Made by a program: the position numbers and the translations under genes. A DNA stretch of 64,000 nucleotides from Clostridia bacterium (GTDB taxonomy: Bacteria > Bacillota > Clostridia > Oscillospirales > Acutalibacteraceae). The notes under the pieces are model-generated. The model did no database searches. It saw nothing but the letters and a program-made list of their open reading frames with translations, and had not been told where the DNA came from. Of the stretch, positions 1-7,650 are shown piece by piece. Location of the stretch: the NCBI GenBank assembly GCA_017397125.1, contig JAFQKB010000029.1, forward strand, positions 1 to 64,000, in the 5' to 3' direction. The first letter of the stretch is position 1. Each line of letters opens with the position of its first letter.

Positions 1-919
1 CAGCGGTGGTACCGTGACCGCCGCACTGCTGGAGGCCCATCTCCTCCAGAATGTGGGCCACGGAATCGCCCACCGCCGGGGTGGGCGCCAGAGACAGGTC
101 CACGATGCCGAAGGGCACACCCAGGCGGCGGGAGGCCTCCTGGGCCACCAGCTGACCCATACGGGTGATCTTAAAGGCGGTTTTCTTGATGATCTCGGCG
201 ATCTCGCCCAGATCCTTGTCCGGGCCGGCCTTGGCTAGCGCCGCCCGGACCACGCCGGGGCCGGAGACGCCCACGTTGATGACACAATCCGGCTCGCCCA
301 CGCCGTGGAAGGCGCCCGCCATAAAGGGGTTGTCCTCCGGGGCGTTGCACAGCACCACCAGCTTGGCCGGGCCGATGCAGCCCCGGTCGGCGGTGCGCTC
401 GGCGGCCTGACGGACGATGCGGCCCATCAAAGCCACAGCGTCCATATTGATGCCCGCCTTGGTAGAGCCCACGTTGACCGATGCACAGATGTGCTCGGTG
501 ACCGCCAGAGCCTCGGGGATGGCTTCGATCAGCTCCCGATCGCCGGCGGAAAAGCCCTTTTGCACCAGGGCGGAGAAGCCACCCAGGAAATTCACCCCGC
601 AGGCCACCGCGGCCCGCTCCAGGGTCAGCGCCAGCTTGACCGCGTCCCGATCACGGCAGCCGGCCAGTACCATAGCGGCCGGGGTGATGGAGATGCGCTT
701 ATTGACGATAGGGATGCCCATCTCCTTCTCGATGGCCTCGCCGGTCCTGACCAGGTCCTTGGCGCAGCGGGTGATCTTTTCGTACACTCTCTCGCACACC
801 ACGTCAATGTCGCTATCGCAGCAGTCCAGCAGCGAAATGCCCATGGTGATGGTGCGCACGTCCAGGTTTTCATCCTGGATCATCAAAATTGTTTCCAGTA
901 TATCTCTGCCGTTTAACAT
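1..919 (-). CDS. PFL family protein (UPF0210/DUF711), C-terminus cut by window edge
   Basis: About 306 N-terminal residues are visible; the rest lies left of the window. The translation begins [15 protein letters not shown] and carries the Gly- and Cys-rich signature of the UPF0210 (PFL) family, which is normally near 450 residues. The family is related by fold to pyruvate-formate-lyase-like enzymes, but its reaction is unknown. The start ATG at 919 has AAGGAG just upstream. It follows the ACT-domain gene by 12 bp on the same strand, the usual UPF0237-UPF0210 pairing, so the ACT protein may be its ligand-sensing partner (inference). The partial state is only the window boundary, not a mutation. 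Confidence 0.9.
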   Translation of the reverse strand, partial: MLNGRDILETILMIQDENLDVRTITMGISLLDCCDSDIDVVCERVYEKITRCAKDLVRTGEAIEKEMGIPIVNKRISITPAAMVLAGCRDRDAVKLALTLERAAVACGVNFLGGFSALVQKGFSAGDRELIEAIPEALAVTEHICASVNVGSTKAGINMDAVALMGRIVRQAAERTADRGCIGPAKLVVLCNAPEDNPFMAGAFHGVGEPDCVINVGVSGPGVVRAALAKAGPDKDLGEIAEIIKKTAFKITRMGQLVAQEASRRLGVPFGIVDLSLAPTPAVGDSVAHILEEMGLQQCGGHGTTA

Positions 920-931
920 AATGGATACTCC

Positions 932-1201
932 TTAAATGGTGTGCATCGCATCGAAGATCTCTTCGTGCATACAATGGATGACCAGGCCGTTCTGATTGCC
1001 CAGCTCCATCATCTCGTCCACCAGTTTAGTAAAGGGAATATCGCAGCCGGAAATATCCACCATCATGATCATGGCGAACACATCCTGCAGAATCGATTGG
1101 GTGACCTCGATGACGTTGATATGGTGGTCGCTGCAGCAGCCCGACACCTTGGCCAGGATGCCCACAGCATCTCTTCCTACAACCGTAATCACTGCGCGCA
1201 T
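932..1201 (-). CDS. ACT domain-containing protein (UPF0237)
   Basis: An 89-residue single ACT domain starting MRAVITVVGRDAVGILA, a typical beta-alpha-beta ACT opening with the Gly-Ile ligand-loop region at about residues 14-16. ACT domains usually bind amino acids and control a partner. The start at 1201 is chosen because AAGGAGG lies 8-9 bp upstream; the frame stays open further upstream, but without a ribosome site. It is the first gene of a two-gene operon with the UPF0210 gene 12 bp downstream. A promoter is visible at 1238-1266. Confidence 0.9.
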   Translation of the reverse strand: MRAVITVVGRDAVGILAKVSGCCSDHHINVIEVTQSILQDVFAMIMMVDISGCDIPFTKLVDEMMELGNQNGLVIHCMHEEIFDAMHTI

Positions 1202-1237
1202 AGCGGACAGCCTCCTTGTTTGTTTTTTCTCTGACCG

Positions 1238-1266
1238 ATTATACCACAACCGGGCCTGCAAGTAAA
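1238..1266 (-). promoter_or_regulatory. Sigma-A-type promoter for the ACT/UPF0210 operon
   Basis: On the minus strand a perfect TATAAT (1238-1243) lies 17 bp from a weak -35 TTTACT (1261-1266). The predicted start is near 1231, about 30 nt before the ribosome site of the ACT-domain gene. Confidence 0.6.
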
Positions 1267-1353
1267 GAAAAAAAGACGCATCGTGCATAATTTCCGCCAT
1301 TTTACGCATACTGCCAGTGTTCCCCGTAATCAAGGCGAAAGGAGAAAGGAACT

Positions 1354-1554
1354 ATGCTGAACAAACTGGCTCTTATTATCACCATCGTCGGTGCTCTCAA
1401 CTGGGGCAGCATCGGTCTGTTCCAGTTTGACCTGGTGGCGTGGATCTGCGGCGGTGCCGGCAGTCTGCTGGCACGTATCATCTACACCGTGGTGGGTCTG
1501 GCCGGTATCTGGTGTATCAACCTGCTATTTAGACGCGATGCCCACGCCGACTGA
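1354..1554 (+). CDS. DUF378 family small membrane protein
   Basis: A 66-residue protein with two predicted membrane helices (about residues 4-24 and 38-60). It contains the GALNWGSIGLFQFDLV core that defines DUF378 (B. subtilis YuzA type); the function of the family is unknown. A good ribosome site, AAAGGAGAAAGG, precedes the ATG. It is monocistronic: the neighbours on both sides are on the opposite strand and a strong hairpin terminator follows 10 bp after the stop. Confidence 0.88.
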   Translation: MLNKLALIITIVGALNWGSIGLFQFDLVAWICGGAGSLLARIIYTVVGLAGIWCINLLFRRDAHAD

Positions 1555-1564
1555 CAACACATAC

Positions 1565-1601
1565 AAAACGGCAACCGTAGACTGTACGGTTGCCGTTTTT
1601 T
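1565..1601. terminator. Bidirectional intrinsic terminator between DUF378 and ackA
   Basis: A perfect 15-bp stem (1565-1579 with 1585-1599, loop of 5) is flanked by A-tract on the left and T-tract on the right. It can end DUF378 transcripts rightward and ackA transcripts leftward. Confidence 0.9.
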
Positions 1602-1613
1602 CGTTATGGTGGA

Positions 1614-2804
1614 TTACTGAGCCAGGGCCAGGGTATCCCGGGCGATGACCAGCTCCTCGTTGGTGGGGATGATCCAGGCCGGGATGGTGGAATCCTCGGT
1701 GGTGATCAGACGCTCCACACCGCGGACGTTGTTGGCCTCTACGTCGCACTTCATGCCCAGATAGCCCAGAGCCTCGATGATCTCCTGACGGATCAGGGGC
1801 TGATTCTCGCCGATGCCGGCGGTGAACACCAAAGCGTCCAGGCCGCCCAGAGCGGCCACGTAGCCGCCGATCACCTTGGTGATCTGATAGGTGCGCATAT
1901 CCCAGGCCAGCTTGGCGCGGGGGTTGCCCTCAGCGATGGCCTTTTCGATGTCGCGGTCGTCGCTGGACACACCGGACACACCCAGGGTGCCGGACTTCTT
2001 GTTCATCAGGTCGTCCATCTGCTTGGGTGTGAGGCCCTCTTTCTCCATCACATAAGTAACGGCGGAGGGATCCATGGCGCCGGTGCGGGTGCCCATCATA
2101 AAACCGTCCAGGGGGGTCAGACCCATAGAGGTGTCGTAGATCTTGCCGTCCTTGATGGCGGAGATGGAGGAACCGCTGCCCAGATGGCAGGTGATGATGC
2201 GGGTGCCCTCTACCTTGCCCAGCAGCTCGGTGCAGCGGGCACTGACAAAGCGGTGGGAGGTGCCGTGGGCACCGTAGCGGCGCACGCCGTATTTCTCGTA
2301 ATACTCATAGGGCAGGGCAAACATAAACACCTTCTGCTCCATGGTCTGGTGGAAGGCGGTGTCGAACACCACCACCTGGGTCACGTCCTCACCAAAGGTC
2401 TCGGTGGCGGCGTTGATGCCCGCCAGAGCGCCCATATTGTGGAGAGGAGCCAGGGCCGCCAGCTCTTCGATGTCCTGCTTCACCTTTTCGGTGACGATGA
2501 CCGAGCGGTCAAAACGGTCGCCGCCCTGCACCACGCGGTGGCCGATGGCGCCCACCTCGGACAGATCGTCGATGACCTTGCCCTCGCCCTCGGTCAGGGC
2601 CTTCTTCATCTGGGCAAAGGCCTCGGTCTGGGTGCGCATGGTGGGGTTGGTGGTCCAGGCGTTGCCATGGGCCTTGTGGGTGAAGATACCATCCTCCAGA
2701 CCGATGCGCTCGCAGATACCCTTGGCCAGTACCTGCTCGCCATCCATATCGATGAGCTGATACTTCATGGATGAGCTACCGGCATTGATAACCAAAATTT
2801 TCAT
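1614..2804 (-). CDS. ackA: Acetate kinase
   Basis: A 396-residue protein, the usual length for AckA, which converts acetyl phosphate + ADP to acetate + ATP in the cytoplasm and yields ATP in fermentation. The N-terminus KILVINAGSSSMKYQL is the ASKHA phosphate-binding signature. HRVVQGG, FDTAFHQT and the C-terminal FTAGIGEN motifs are all present. The start at 2804 is supported by GAGGAG upstream; an in-frame codon 26 triplets earlier lacks a site and the family N-terminus. No pta gene is adjacent. The promoter is at 2851-2879 and overlaps the divergent tmcAL promoter. Confidence 0.97.
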   Translation of the reverse strand: MKILVINAGSSSMKYQLIDMDGEQVLAKGICERIGLEDGIFTHKAHGNAWTTNPTMRTQTEAFAQMKKALTEGEGKVIDDLSEVGAIGHRVVQGGDRFDRSVIVTEKVKQDIEELAALAPLHNMGALAGINAATETFGEDVTQVVVFDTAFHQTMEQKVFMFALPYEYYEKYGVRRYGAHGTSHRFVSARCTELLGKVEGTRIITCHLGSGSSISAIKDGKIYDTSMGLTPLDGFMMGTRTGAMDPSAVTYVMEKEGLTPKQMDDLMNKKSGTLGVSGVSSDDRDIEKAIAEGNPRAKLAWDMRTYQITKVIGGYVAALGGLDALVFTAGIGENQPLIRQEIIEALGYLGMKCDVEANNVRGVERLITTEDSTIPAWIIPTNEELVIARDTLALAQ

Positions 2805-2827
2805 TATTTTACATCTCCTCATTGATT

Positions 2828-2855
2828 TTGTGAAATAAATATCGTAATATATAAT
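2828..2855 (+). promoter_or_regulatory. Candidate promoter for tmcAL
   Basis: TTGTGA (2828-2833), a 16-bp spacer and a perfect TATAAT (2850-2855) read rightward. The -10 lies on top of the -10 of the leftward ackA promoter, so the two cannot be occupied at once. Confidence 0.5.
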
Positions 2856-2879
2856 AACTGATATCGCCAATAATTTCAA
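2851..2879 (-). promoter_or_regulatory. Promoter for ackA
   Basis: On the minus strand TTGAAA (2874-2879), a 17-bp spacer and TATTAT (2851-2856). The predicted start is near 2844, giving a leader of about 40 nt before the ackA ATG. Confidence 0.7.
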
Positions 2880-2918
2880 CACTTATTTCAGGAAAGTTTC
2901 AAGAAAGGAGGCATCTTT

Positions 2919-4133
2919 TTGAAAGTTGCGGGCATTATTGCGGAATACGACCCTTTTCACAAGGGTCACGCCGCCCATATCGCCGCCACACGCGCCCCGG
3001 ACGGCGGCGGCGCCACCCACGTCGTGGCGGTGATCAGCGGCAGCTTCACCCAGCGGGGTGAGCCGGCGCTGCTGACCAAATTCCGTCGGGCAGAAATGGC
3101 CCTGGCAGAGGGTGCCGACCTGGTATTGGAGCTGCCCCTCCCCTTTGCTATGGCACCGGCAGAGAGTTTTGCTGCCGGCGGTGTGGCGATCCTGCGGGGG
3201 ATGGGCTGCGTGGATACCCTGTCCTTTGGCAGCGAGTGCGGCGATATAGAGTGTCTCTGCCGGTTGGCATCGTTGGCTGACCAAGCCGACTACAAAGCCG
3301 AATTGCAAACAGCAATGAACAGCGGCATCCCCTATGCCGCTGCCGGGCAGGCAGCGGCCGCCGCTGTGCTGGGGGAAGAAGCCGCCGCGCCTCTGGCCAG
3401 CCCCAACAACACCCTGGGGCTGGAATACATCCGCGCCGCAAAGCAGCAAGAAGCACACTTTAACTTTTTCACCCTGCAAAGGCGAGGCGCTTTACACACC
3501 GACAAGGCGCCTAAACAGGGCTTTGCCTCCGCCACCCTGCTGCGGGAGATGGCACGTAAAGGCAACATTGCCGAGGCGGCGCCCTATATGCCGGAGCACG
3601 CCCACGGCATCTTACAAGCGGCCGCCGAGGCCGGCGAGATCACCGCAGACGCCGCCAAGCTGGAGGCGGCGCTGCTGGCCCGGCTGCGCCGGATGACCCC
3701 AGAGGACTTCGCCGCCCTTCCCTGGCTGTCCGAGGGACTGGAGAACCGCCTATATAAGGCGTCCCGCACCGCCGCCACCTACGACGACCTGCTGGCGGCG
3801 GTCAAGACACGGCGCTATCCCATGGCCCGGCTGCGCCGGGTGCTGTGGGCGGCGCTACTGGGGCTGACCGCGGCGGACACCAACGGACTGCCCCCCTATA
3901 TCCGGGTGCTGGGCATGAACGCCCGGGGTCGGGAGATCCTGGCCGCCGCTGTACCAACCCTGCCCCTGCTCACCCGCACGGCCCAGGTAAGCGCTCTGGA
4001 TGCCCGGGCGCAGCGGCTCTTTTCCCTGGAGTGTGCCGCCACCGACCTGCACGCTCTGGCGATGCCCCGCCCTCTCCCCTGCGGCACCGATCACACCGAA
4101 AAGCTCATCGTAACAGACACAAAAAACGCCTGA
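2919..4133 (+). CDS. tmcAL: tRNA(Met) cytidine acetate ligase
   Basis: 404 residues, typical of TmcAL (YlbM), which uses acetate and ATP to make N4-acetylcytidine at the wobble base of elongator tRNA-Met. The N-terminal nucleotidyltransferase signature GIIAEYDPFHKGH holds the HxGH motif at residues 14-17. GSFTQRGEPALL and the LPLPF segment are also characteristic. The start is TTG at 2919 with AAAGGAGG upstream at good spacing; there is no nearby ATG. Its substrate, acetate, is the product of divergent ackA, so their adjacency and overlapping promoters are suggestive. The stop codon lies inside the following terminator stem. Confidence 0.92.
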   Translation: MKVAGIIAEYDPFHKGHAAHIAATRAPDGGGATHVVAVISGSFTQRGEPALLTKFRRAEMALAEGADLVLELPLPFAMAPAESFAAGGVAILRGMGCVDTLSFGSECGDIECLCRLASLADQADYKAELQTAMNSGIPYAAAGQAAAAAVLGEEAAAPLASPNNTLGLEYIRAAKQQEAHFNFFTLQRRGALHTDKAPKQGFASATLLREMARKGNIAEAAPYMPEHAHGILQAAAEAGEITADAAKLEAALLARLRRMTPEDFAALPWLSEGLENRLYKASRTAATYDDLLAAVKTRRYPMARLRRVLWAALLGLTAADTNGLPPYIRVLGMNARGREILAAAVPTLPLLTRTAQVSALDARAQRLFSLECAATDLHALAMPRPLPCGTDHTEKLIVTDTKNA

Positions 4134-4154
4134 CCCGGGTGGGTCAGGCGTTTT
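4123..4154. terminator. Bidirectional terminator between tmcAL and rpsR
   Basis: A 14-bp stem (4123-4136 with 4141-4154) is bounded by A-tract and T-tract. The tmcAL stop codon (4131-4133) is part of the left arm. It also ends the convergent rpsF-ssb-rpsR transcript. Confidence 0.88.
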
Positions 4155-4174
4155 GCATTGCTTGGTTCTGACGA

Positions 4175-4432
4175 TCAGTCGGCAATGAAGGGCACCAGAG
4201 CAACCTGGCGGGCACGCTTGATAGCGGTGGTCAGGTCACGCTGATGACGGGCACAGGTGCCGGTCACACGACGGGGCAGGATCTTGGCGCGCTCAGACAT
4301 GCAGCGGCGCAGACGAGCCACGTCCTTGTAATCGATGTACTCGATCTTGTCGACGCAGAACTGGCACACCTTGCGATGGCCCTTACGGCCGGGGCGCATG
4401 GGGCGCTCGGGTCTCTCGTTTCTTTCAGCCAT
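4175..4432 (-). CDS. rpsR: 30S ribosomal protein bS18
   Basis: 85 residues, with the conserved [19 protein letters not shown] core and a basic C-terminus that binds 16S rRNA next to S6. The CQFC pair near residues 24-27 together with the later Cys in RRCMSE and GTCARH make this the zinc-binding (C+) form of S18. The start at 4432 has AAAGGAGG upstream; eight in-frame codons before it belong to the leader. It is the last gene of the rpsF-ssb-rpsR operon. Confidence 0.96.
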   Translation of the reverse strand: MAERNERPERPMRPGRKGHRKVCQFCVDKIEYIDYKDVARLRRCMSERAKILPRRVTGTCARHQRDLTTAIKRARQVALVPFIAD

Positions 4433-4477
4433 GATAGAAAGGCCTCCTTTACTCAAATTTCAGCGGATCTCCAGATC

Positions 4478-4924
4478 TCAGAAGGGCAGGTCCTCATCGG
4501 TGAGGATCTCCTCAAAATCGCCGGCATTGGCGGTGGAGAAGGCGGGCTTTGCCTCGCTCATCACGGGGATCTGGGAATCGTAGCTGGGAGCTCCGCCGGC
4601 ATTGCTGCCCTTGGACTCACAGAAGAATGCGTTGTCGACCACGACCTCGTAGACAGTGCGCTGACTGCCATCGTTAGCCGTGTATCTGCGGGACTGCAGG
4701 CTGCCCTGCAGCGCAATGCGCTGTCCCTTGCGGAAGTAGCGGGAGATGAATTCCGCCGTACTACGCCAGGCTACGCAGTTGATGAAATCGGTCTGCCGCT
4801 CCTGATCCTTGGAACGGTAGGCACGATCCACAGCCACGCTGAAGCTGGTGACGGATACGCCGGTCTGTGTGGTCTTCAGTTCCGGGTCACCGGTGAGACG
4901 ACCCATCAAACAGATAGAATTCAC
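4478..4924 (-). CDS. ssb: Single-stranded DNA-binding protein
   Basis: 148 residues. The OB fold spans about residues 1-105 (MNSICLMGRLTGDPE, then FINCVAW and YFRKGQRIALQGSLQ). A short Gly/Ser/Ala linker leads to the acidic tip EDLPF that docks replication and repair proteins. The position between rpsF and rpsR is the classic bacterial arrangement, which couples SSB supply to ribosomal protein synthesis. The ATG follows rpsF by 12 bp with AAGGAGG in the gap. Confidence 0.97.
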   Translation of the reverse strand: MNSICLMGRLTGDPELKTTQTGVSVTSFSVAVDRAYRSKDQERQTDFINCVAWRSTAEFISRYFRKGQRIALQGSLQSRRYTANDGSQRTVYEVVVDNAFFCESKGSNAGGAPSYDSQIPVMSEAKPAFSTANAGDFEEILTDEDLPF

Positions 4925-4936
4925 AGATATACCTCC

Positions 4937-5236
4937 TTAGTTCTCTTCCTTGCGGATCACCATAGAGCGCAGCACGCCATCGGTAATACCGCTGACACGC
5001 TCCAGCTCAGCCGGGAACGCAGGACCGCTGACGAAGTTGTACAGGACATAGTAGCCCTCCGCCTCGTCATTGATCAGGTAGGCCAGCTTGCGCTTGCCCC
5101 ACTCGTCGACCTCACCGATTTCGGCGTTCTGCTCGATGAGAGCAGCGAACTTCTCCTTCAGTGCGGTCACATTCTCCTCACCCTGAGCCAGGGAGAAGAT
5201 AAAGACGGCCTCGTAGGATGCTTTGATTGTGGGCAT
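4937..5236 (-). CDS. rpsF: 30S ribosomal protein bS6
   Basis: 99 residues starting MPTIKASYEAVFIFS. It has the VDEWGKRKLAYLINDEAEGYYVLYNF segment (residues 43-68) that forms the S6 ferredoxin-like fold and its S18 contact. The start at 5236 has AAGGAGG upstream; 21 upstream in-frame codons lack a site. It is the first gene of the rpsF-ssb-rpsR operon. The promoter is at 5314-5342 and the leader between is structured, as expected for the autoregulated S6:S18 operon. Confidence 0.97.
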   Translation of the reverse strand: MPTIKASYEAVFIFSLAQGEENVTALKEKFAALIEQNAEIGEVDEWGKRKLAYLINDEAEGYYVLYNFVSGPAFPAELERVSGITDGVLRSMVIRKEEN

Positions 5237-5239
5237 TGA

Positions 5240-5307
5240 TTGCACCTCCTTATGGTCTAATGGCCTCCCCTCTGGGGAGAGGCAAGGATTTGTCCACAAT
5301 CGTGGAC
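5240..5307 (-). promoter_or_regulatory. Structured rpsF leader, candidate S6:S18-type control element
   Basis: The roughly 70-nt leader folds into two clear hairpins: a 6-bp GTCCAC/GTGGAC stem (about 5291-5306) and an 8-bp GC-rich stem with a CCAGA loop near 5262-5282, both before the rpsF ribosome site. Firmicute rpsF leaders often bind the S6:S18 complex. I could not confirm the conserved bulge, so the assignment is tentative. Confidence 0.4.
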
Positions 5308-5313
5308 CGTAAC

Positions 5314-5342
5314 ATTATAGCAGGCATTTGTCCATCCGTCAA
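5314..5342 (-). promoter_or_regulatory. Promoter of rpsF-ssb-rpsR
   Basis: A near-consensus sigma-A promoter on the minus strand: TTGACG (5337-5342), 17-bp spacer, TATAAT (5314-5319). It starts directly after the 3' end of the nitroreductase gene. Confidence 0.85.
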
Positions 5343-5358
5343 GAGGAAAAATGCAAAA

Positions 5359-6105
5359 TCAGTCGATTTTTTCGCCGCACCAGTCCTCCAGCATCGCCCG
5401 ACAGGACCGGGACATTTCCACGCTGAAATCGCTGTTCCATTTACGGGTGCAAAAGCGCTGGATCCACCCCTCAAAATATTCCGGGGGCATCCCTTCCCTA
5501 TCCGCCAGCATGCGGGCTACTGCATCCGGCTCTGCCCGACGGTACCCATTCTCCTGCACCAGGTCAGCGGTGGTCAGGCGGGGCGGTTTAGGGCGGCGCT
5601 TCTGCTGCTCGGTGGGATGGCCAATGCACAGCATACACGCCGGCACCACGTATTGGGGCAGGTGGAGCATTTCCCTATGCGTCTCATAGTTTTCGGTGAT
5701 GTCCCCGATATAGCAGGAGCCGAGCCCCAGGCTCTCGGCCGCCACCACGGCGTTCTGTGCCGCGATCAGCGCGTCCGCTGTGGCCAGCATAAAATCGCCG
5801 TAGGAGGGCGCACGCACCTCATCCACGTTAGCGCAGAACACGTCGTACCAACGGCGGTAGTCGGCGCAGAAGATCAGCACCAGCGGTGCCGTGGCAATGA
5901 AGGGCTGATTGTCGCAGGTGACGCTCAGCCGCTGTTTCAGCGCCGGGTCGGTGATATCCAGGATGGTGTATAGAGACATATTGCCGGCGGTGGGCGCCTG
6001 CAGGGCGGCGTCCAGGATAGCCTGCTTGTGAACCGGGTCCACAGGGCGATCCTCGTAGGCCCGCACCGATTTACGCTCATAGAGCGAGCGGATGATGTCG
6101 TTCAT
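5359..6105 (-). CDS. Nitroreductase family FMN protein
   Basis: 248 residues in the NfsA/FRP-like branch of the nitroreductase superfamily, which uses FMN and NAD(P)H to reduce flavins, nitro compounds or quinones. Visible are the N-terminal ERKSVRAYEDRPV (FMN phosphate contact, residues 10-22), ALQAPTAGNMS at about residue 34, and GLGSCYIGDI in the middle. The true substrate cannot be read from sequence. GAGGTGA precedes the ATG at 6105. Its only visible promoter has its -10 inside the hairpin element at 6122-6168. No clear terminator separates it from the rpsF promoter downstream. Confidence 0.85.
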   Translation of the reverse strand: MNDIIRSLYERKSVRAYEDRPVDPVHKQAILDAALQAPTAGNMSLYTILDITDPALKQRLSVTCDNQPFIATAPLVLIFCADYRRWYDVFCANVDEVRAPSYGDFMLATADALIAAQNAVVAAESLGLGSCYIGDITENYETHREMLHLPQYVVPACMLCIGHPTEQQKRRPKPPRLTTADLVQENGYRRAEPDAVARMLADREGMPPEYFEGWIQRFCTRKWNSDFSVEMSRSCRAMLEDWCGEKID

Positions 6106-6121
6106 AAAATCACCTCAAAAC

Positions 6122-6168
6122 AAAAGATGTGCTACCGGTATGATAGCACATCTTTCTTCTCTTTGCAA
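6122..6168 (-). promoter_or_regulatory. Compound terminator-promoter hairpin element, copy 1
   Basis: A 12-bp perfect inverted repeat (6123-6134 with 6144-6155, 9-nt loop) followed leftward by T-rich sequence. On the minus strand TTGCAA (6163-6168), 17 bp, TATCAT (6140-6145) with a TGTGC extended -10 places the promoter's -10 within the repeat. The predicted start near 6133 leaves a leader of about 28 nt for the nitroreductase gene. Copies 2 and 3 are at 6953 and 7651. Confidence 0.6.
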
Positions 6169-6203
6169 CATCTGCTACAGTGTGTACTACTGGACTAACA
6201 GCG

Positions 6204-6232
6204 TTGACGAAACAACACATTTGTGTTACAAT
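6204..6232 (+). promoter_or_regulatory. Promoter for the 6265 lipoprotein gene
   Basis: TTGACG (6204-6209), 17-bp spacer, TACAAT (6227-6232) with a TGT extended -10. The predicted start is near 6239, about 26 nt before the ATG. Confidence 0.75.
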
Positions 6233-6264
6233 TTAGAAAGCACAATTTTGAGAGGAGAATGGGA

Positions 6265-6903
6265 ATGAAAAGAACGTTTACGCTGCTTTTGGCAGCAGTT
6301 ATGTGCCTGTCTTTGGTCGCTTGCGGCGGAGGCGGCGGCAGAGACGTCATCTCCGGCTTTGACGGCTCCCCTGCCCTGAATCTGAACACGGTTGGTAAGC
6401 ATATTACCCGCGTGGAATTGACATTGGACAACTGGAGAGAATATATAAAAGAATACAGTTACACCGTGAAGGTCGTCGAAAAGGATGCTTTTGACGAAAT
6501 TACAAAGTCGGAAACCATTACTGTATACCGCCTCGGATACGGAACGGATAAATATCATTGTCTCAGCGCAACTATTGAATTGAAGCATAAGCCGACCGGG
6601 GAGGTTGTTGTACTTGGTCATTCACTCGCTTCTAACATTGTTGAAGACATTAATGTTATTCAAAATGAACCAATTAATTTGGACGAATATGAATGCACCA
6701 GAATTAAAGGATATATCTATTTCATCGATTATCCCGAAGAAACACTTGAAAAGGTCATAAACGTATTCGACCGACAAAACTACCAACGCGCAAACGGCTA
6801 TATCCTCGTTAGCAGCAAATCCTTTGAGGGTGACTGGGACGTAGACTGCGATGCCAAGGTTATCGAAAGCAACAGCGACGATTGGAAGAAATACTTTAAA
6901 TAA
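6265..6903 (+). CDS. Putative lipoprotein of unknown function
   Basis: 212 residues. MKRTFTLLLAAVMCLSLVAC is a clear lipoprotein signal peptide, with the lipobox Cys at residue 20 followed by a poly-Gly spacer, so the protein should be membrane-anchored and face outward. The rest is a mixed charged domain rich in Tyr, Asp and Lys that I do not recognise. The start at 6265 has AGAGGAG at 7 nt; another ATG 6 bp upstream is too close to that site. Base composition is clearly more A+T-rich than the neighbours. It sits between two copies of the hairpin element, which suggests accessory origin. Confidence 0.75.
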   Translation: MKRTFTLLLAAVMCLSLVACGGGGGRDVISGFDGSPALNLNTVGKHITRVELTLDNWREYIKEYSYTVKVVEKDAFDEITKSETITVYRLGYGTDKYHCLSATIELKHKPTGEVVVLGHSLASNIVEDINVIQNEPINLDEYECTRIKGYIYFIDYPEETLEKVINVFDRQNYQRANGYILVSSKSFEGDWDVDCDAKVIESNSDDWKKYFK

Positions 6904-6952
6904 AGAAAAAGAAGCGGGCGCAAGTCCGCTCTGTATACAAGAATAGAATTAC

Positions 6953-7000
6953 AAAAAGATGTGCTACCGGTATGATAGCACATCTTTTACACTTTTACAA
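6953..7000. promoter_or_regulatory. Compound hairpin element, copy 2
   Basis: A 13-bp inverted repeat (6954-6966 with 6976-6988), identical over 33 bases to copy 1. It lies between the convergent lipoprotein and membrane-protein genes and can act as a bidirectional terminator. On the minus strand TTGTAA (6995-7000), 17 bp and TATCAT (6972-6977) with TGTGC again make a promoter-like pair, here pointing antisense into the lipoprotein gene. Confidence 0.6.
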
Positions 7001-7624
7001 GATTGGAGCGGACACTTCTTTCCCCGAAGGGCTGTCCTTTTTCCCGGTTGCGCACAGAAAAAGCCCTATGTAGAAAAGTACTTGCGCCACCAACCGGACC
7101 CAGGCCAAAGCGCTGGTAAGCGTCATAAAGCGAAATTGGGTCTGCAAATAAACAAAGCCGCCGTAATAGACAACCTCAAGTATCCATACAGACGCCTGCA
7201 AGGCCGCCATAACCAAGGCGCTCCACCGGAACAGATAGCGGGTACGCCCCACCAGCAGCGAGCCCGCAAACAGCGCGGCAAGGGTCACAAGGATCAGGCA
7301 GGTGCACAGAAAGGTGGGCCACCTCTGTTCCGTCAACTGCAGGTACATAGGCAGAGAGTTTATCCACGTAAAAACATTCAGTGCCAGCAACAAGCCAAAC
7401 CCCACCGGGAGCAGCCAACGATTGAGCATACGCCCTTTCAGTAGATACACAAACACAGTCGCCGGCACCAGCATCGGCAGCAGGTAAATGAGCAGGGAAT
7501 TGATCGCGTAGCGCCAGTTCTGCATAATAGGAAACTCAAGAAAATCCAGGTCTACAATCAACATCACCAAATAAAATGCCGTGAAAGCAATGGCAATGCC
7601 GTTTTTCTTTTTGTCCATGAACAT
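6995..7624 (-). CDS. Six-helix integral membrane protein, unknown
   Basis: 209 residues with about six hydrophobic helices (roughly residues 8-28, 37-62, 71-91, 100-123, 132-152, 168-192) joined by short loops, and a polar C-terminal tail. No family is recognised. The start at 7624 is chosen because GAGGGGAAG lies 7-8 nt upstream; an earlier GTG at 7642 overlaps that site. The predicted promoter is the -35/-10 pair within hairpin copy 3, giving a leader of about 38 nt. Together with the lipoprotein gene it forms the block bounded by hairpin copies 1 and 3. Confidence 0.72.
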   Translation of the reverse strand: MFMDKKKNGIAIAFTAFYLVMLIVDLDFLEFPIMQNWRYAINSLLIYLLPMLVPATVFVYLLKGRMLNRWLLPVGFGLLLALNVFTWINSLPMYLQLTEQRWPTFLCTCLILVTLAALFAGSLLVGRTRYLFRWSALVMAALQASVWILEVVYYGGFVYLQTQFRFMTLTSALAWVRLVAQVLFYIGLFLCATGKKDSPSGKEVSAPIL

Positions 7625-7650
7625 ACGATCACTTCCCCTCACTAAAAAAC

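Noticed and set aside
1..919. UPF0210 gene as a truncated pseudogene
   Set aside because: The reading frame is intact to the first base of the window; it is cut only by the window edge. The same holds for the GDPD gene at the right edge.
1590..2774. Long open frame opposite ackA and similar long frames opposite many minus-strand genes
   Set aside because: They are antisense shadows of G+C-rich coding DNA, with His/Gly/Gln-rich translations, no ribosome sites and no family motifs.
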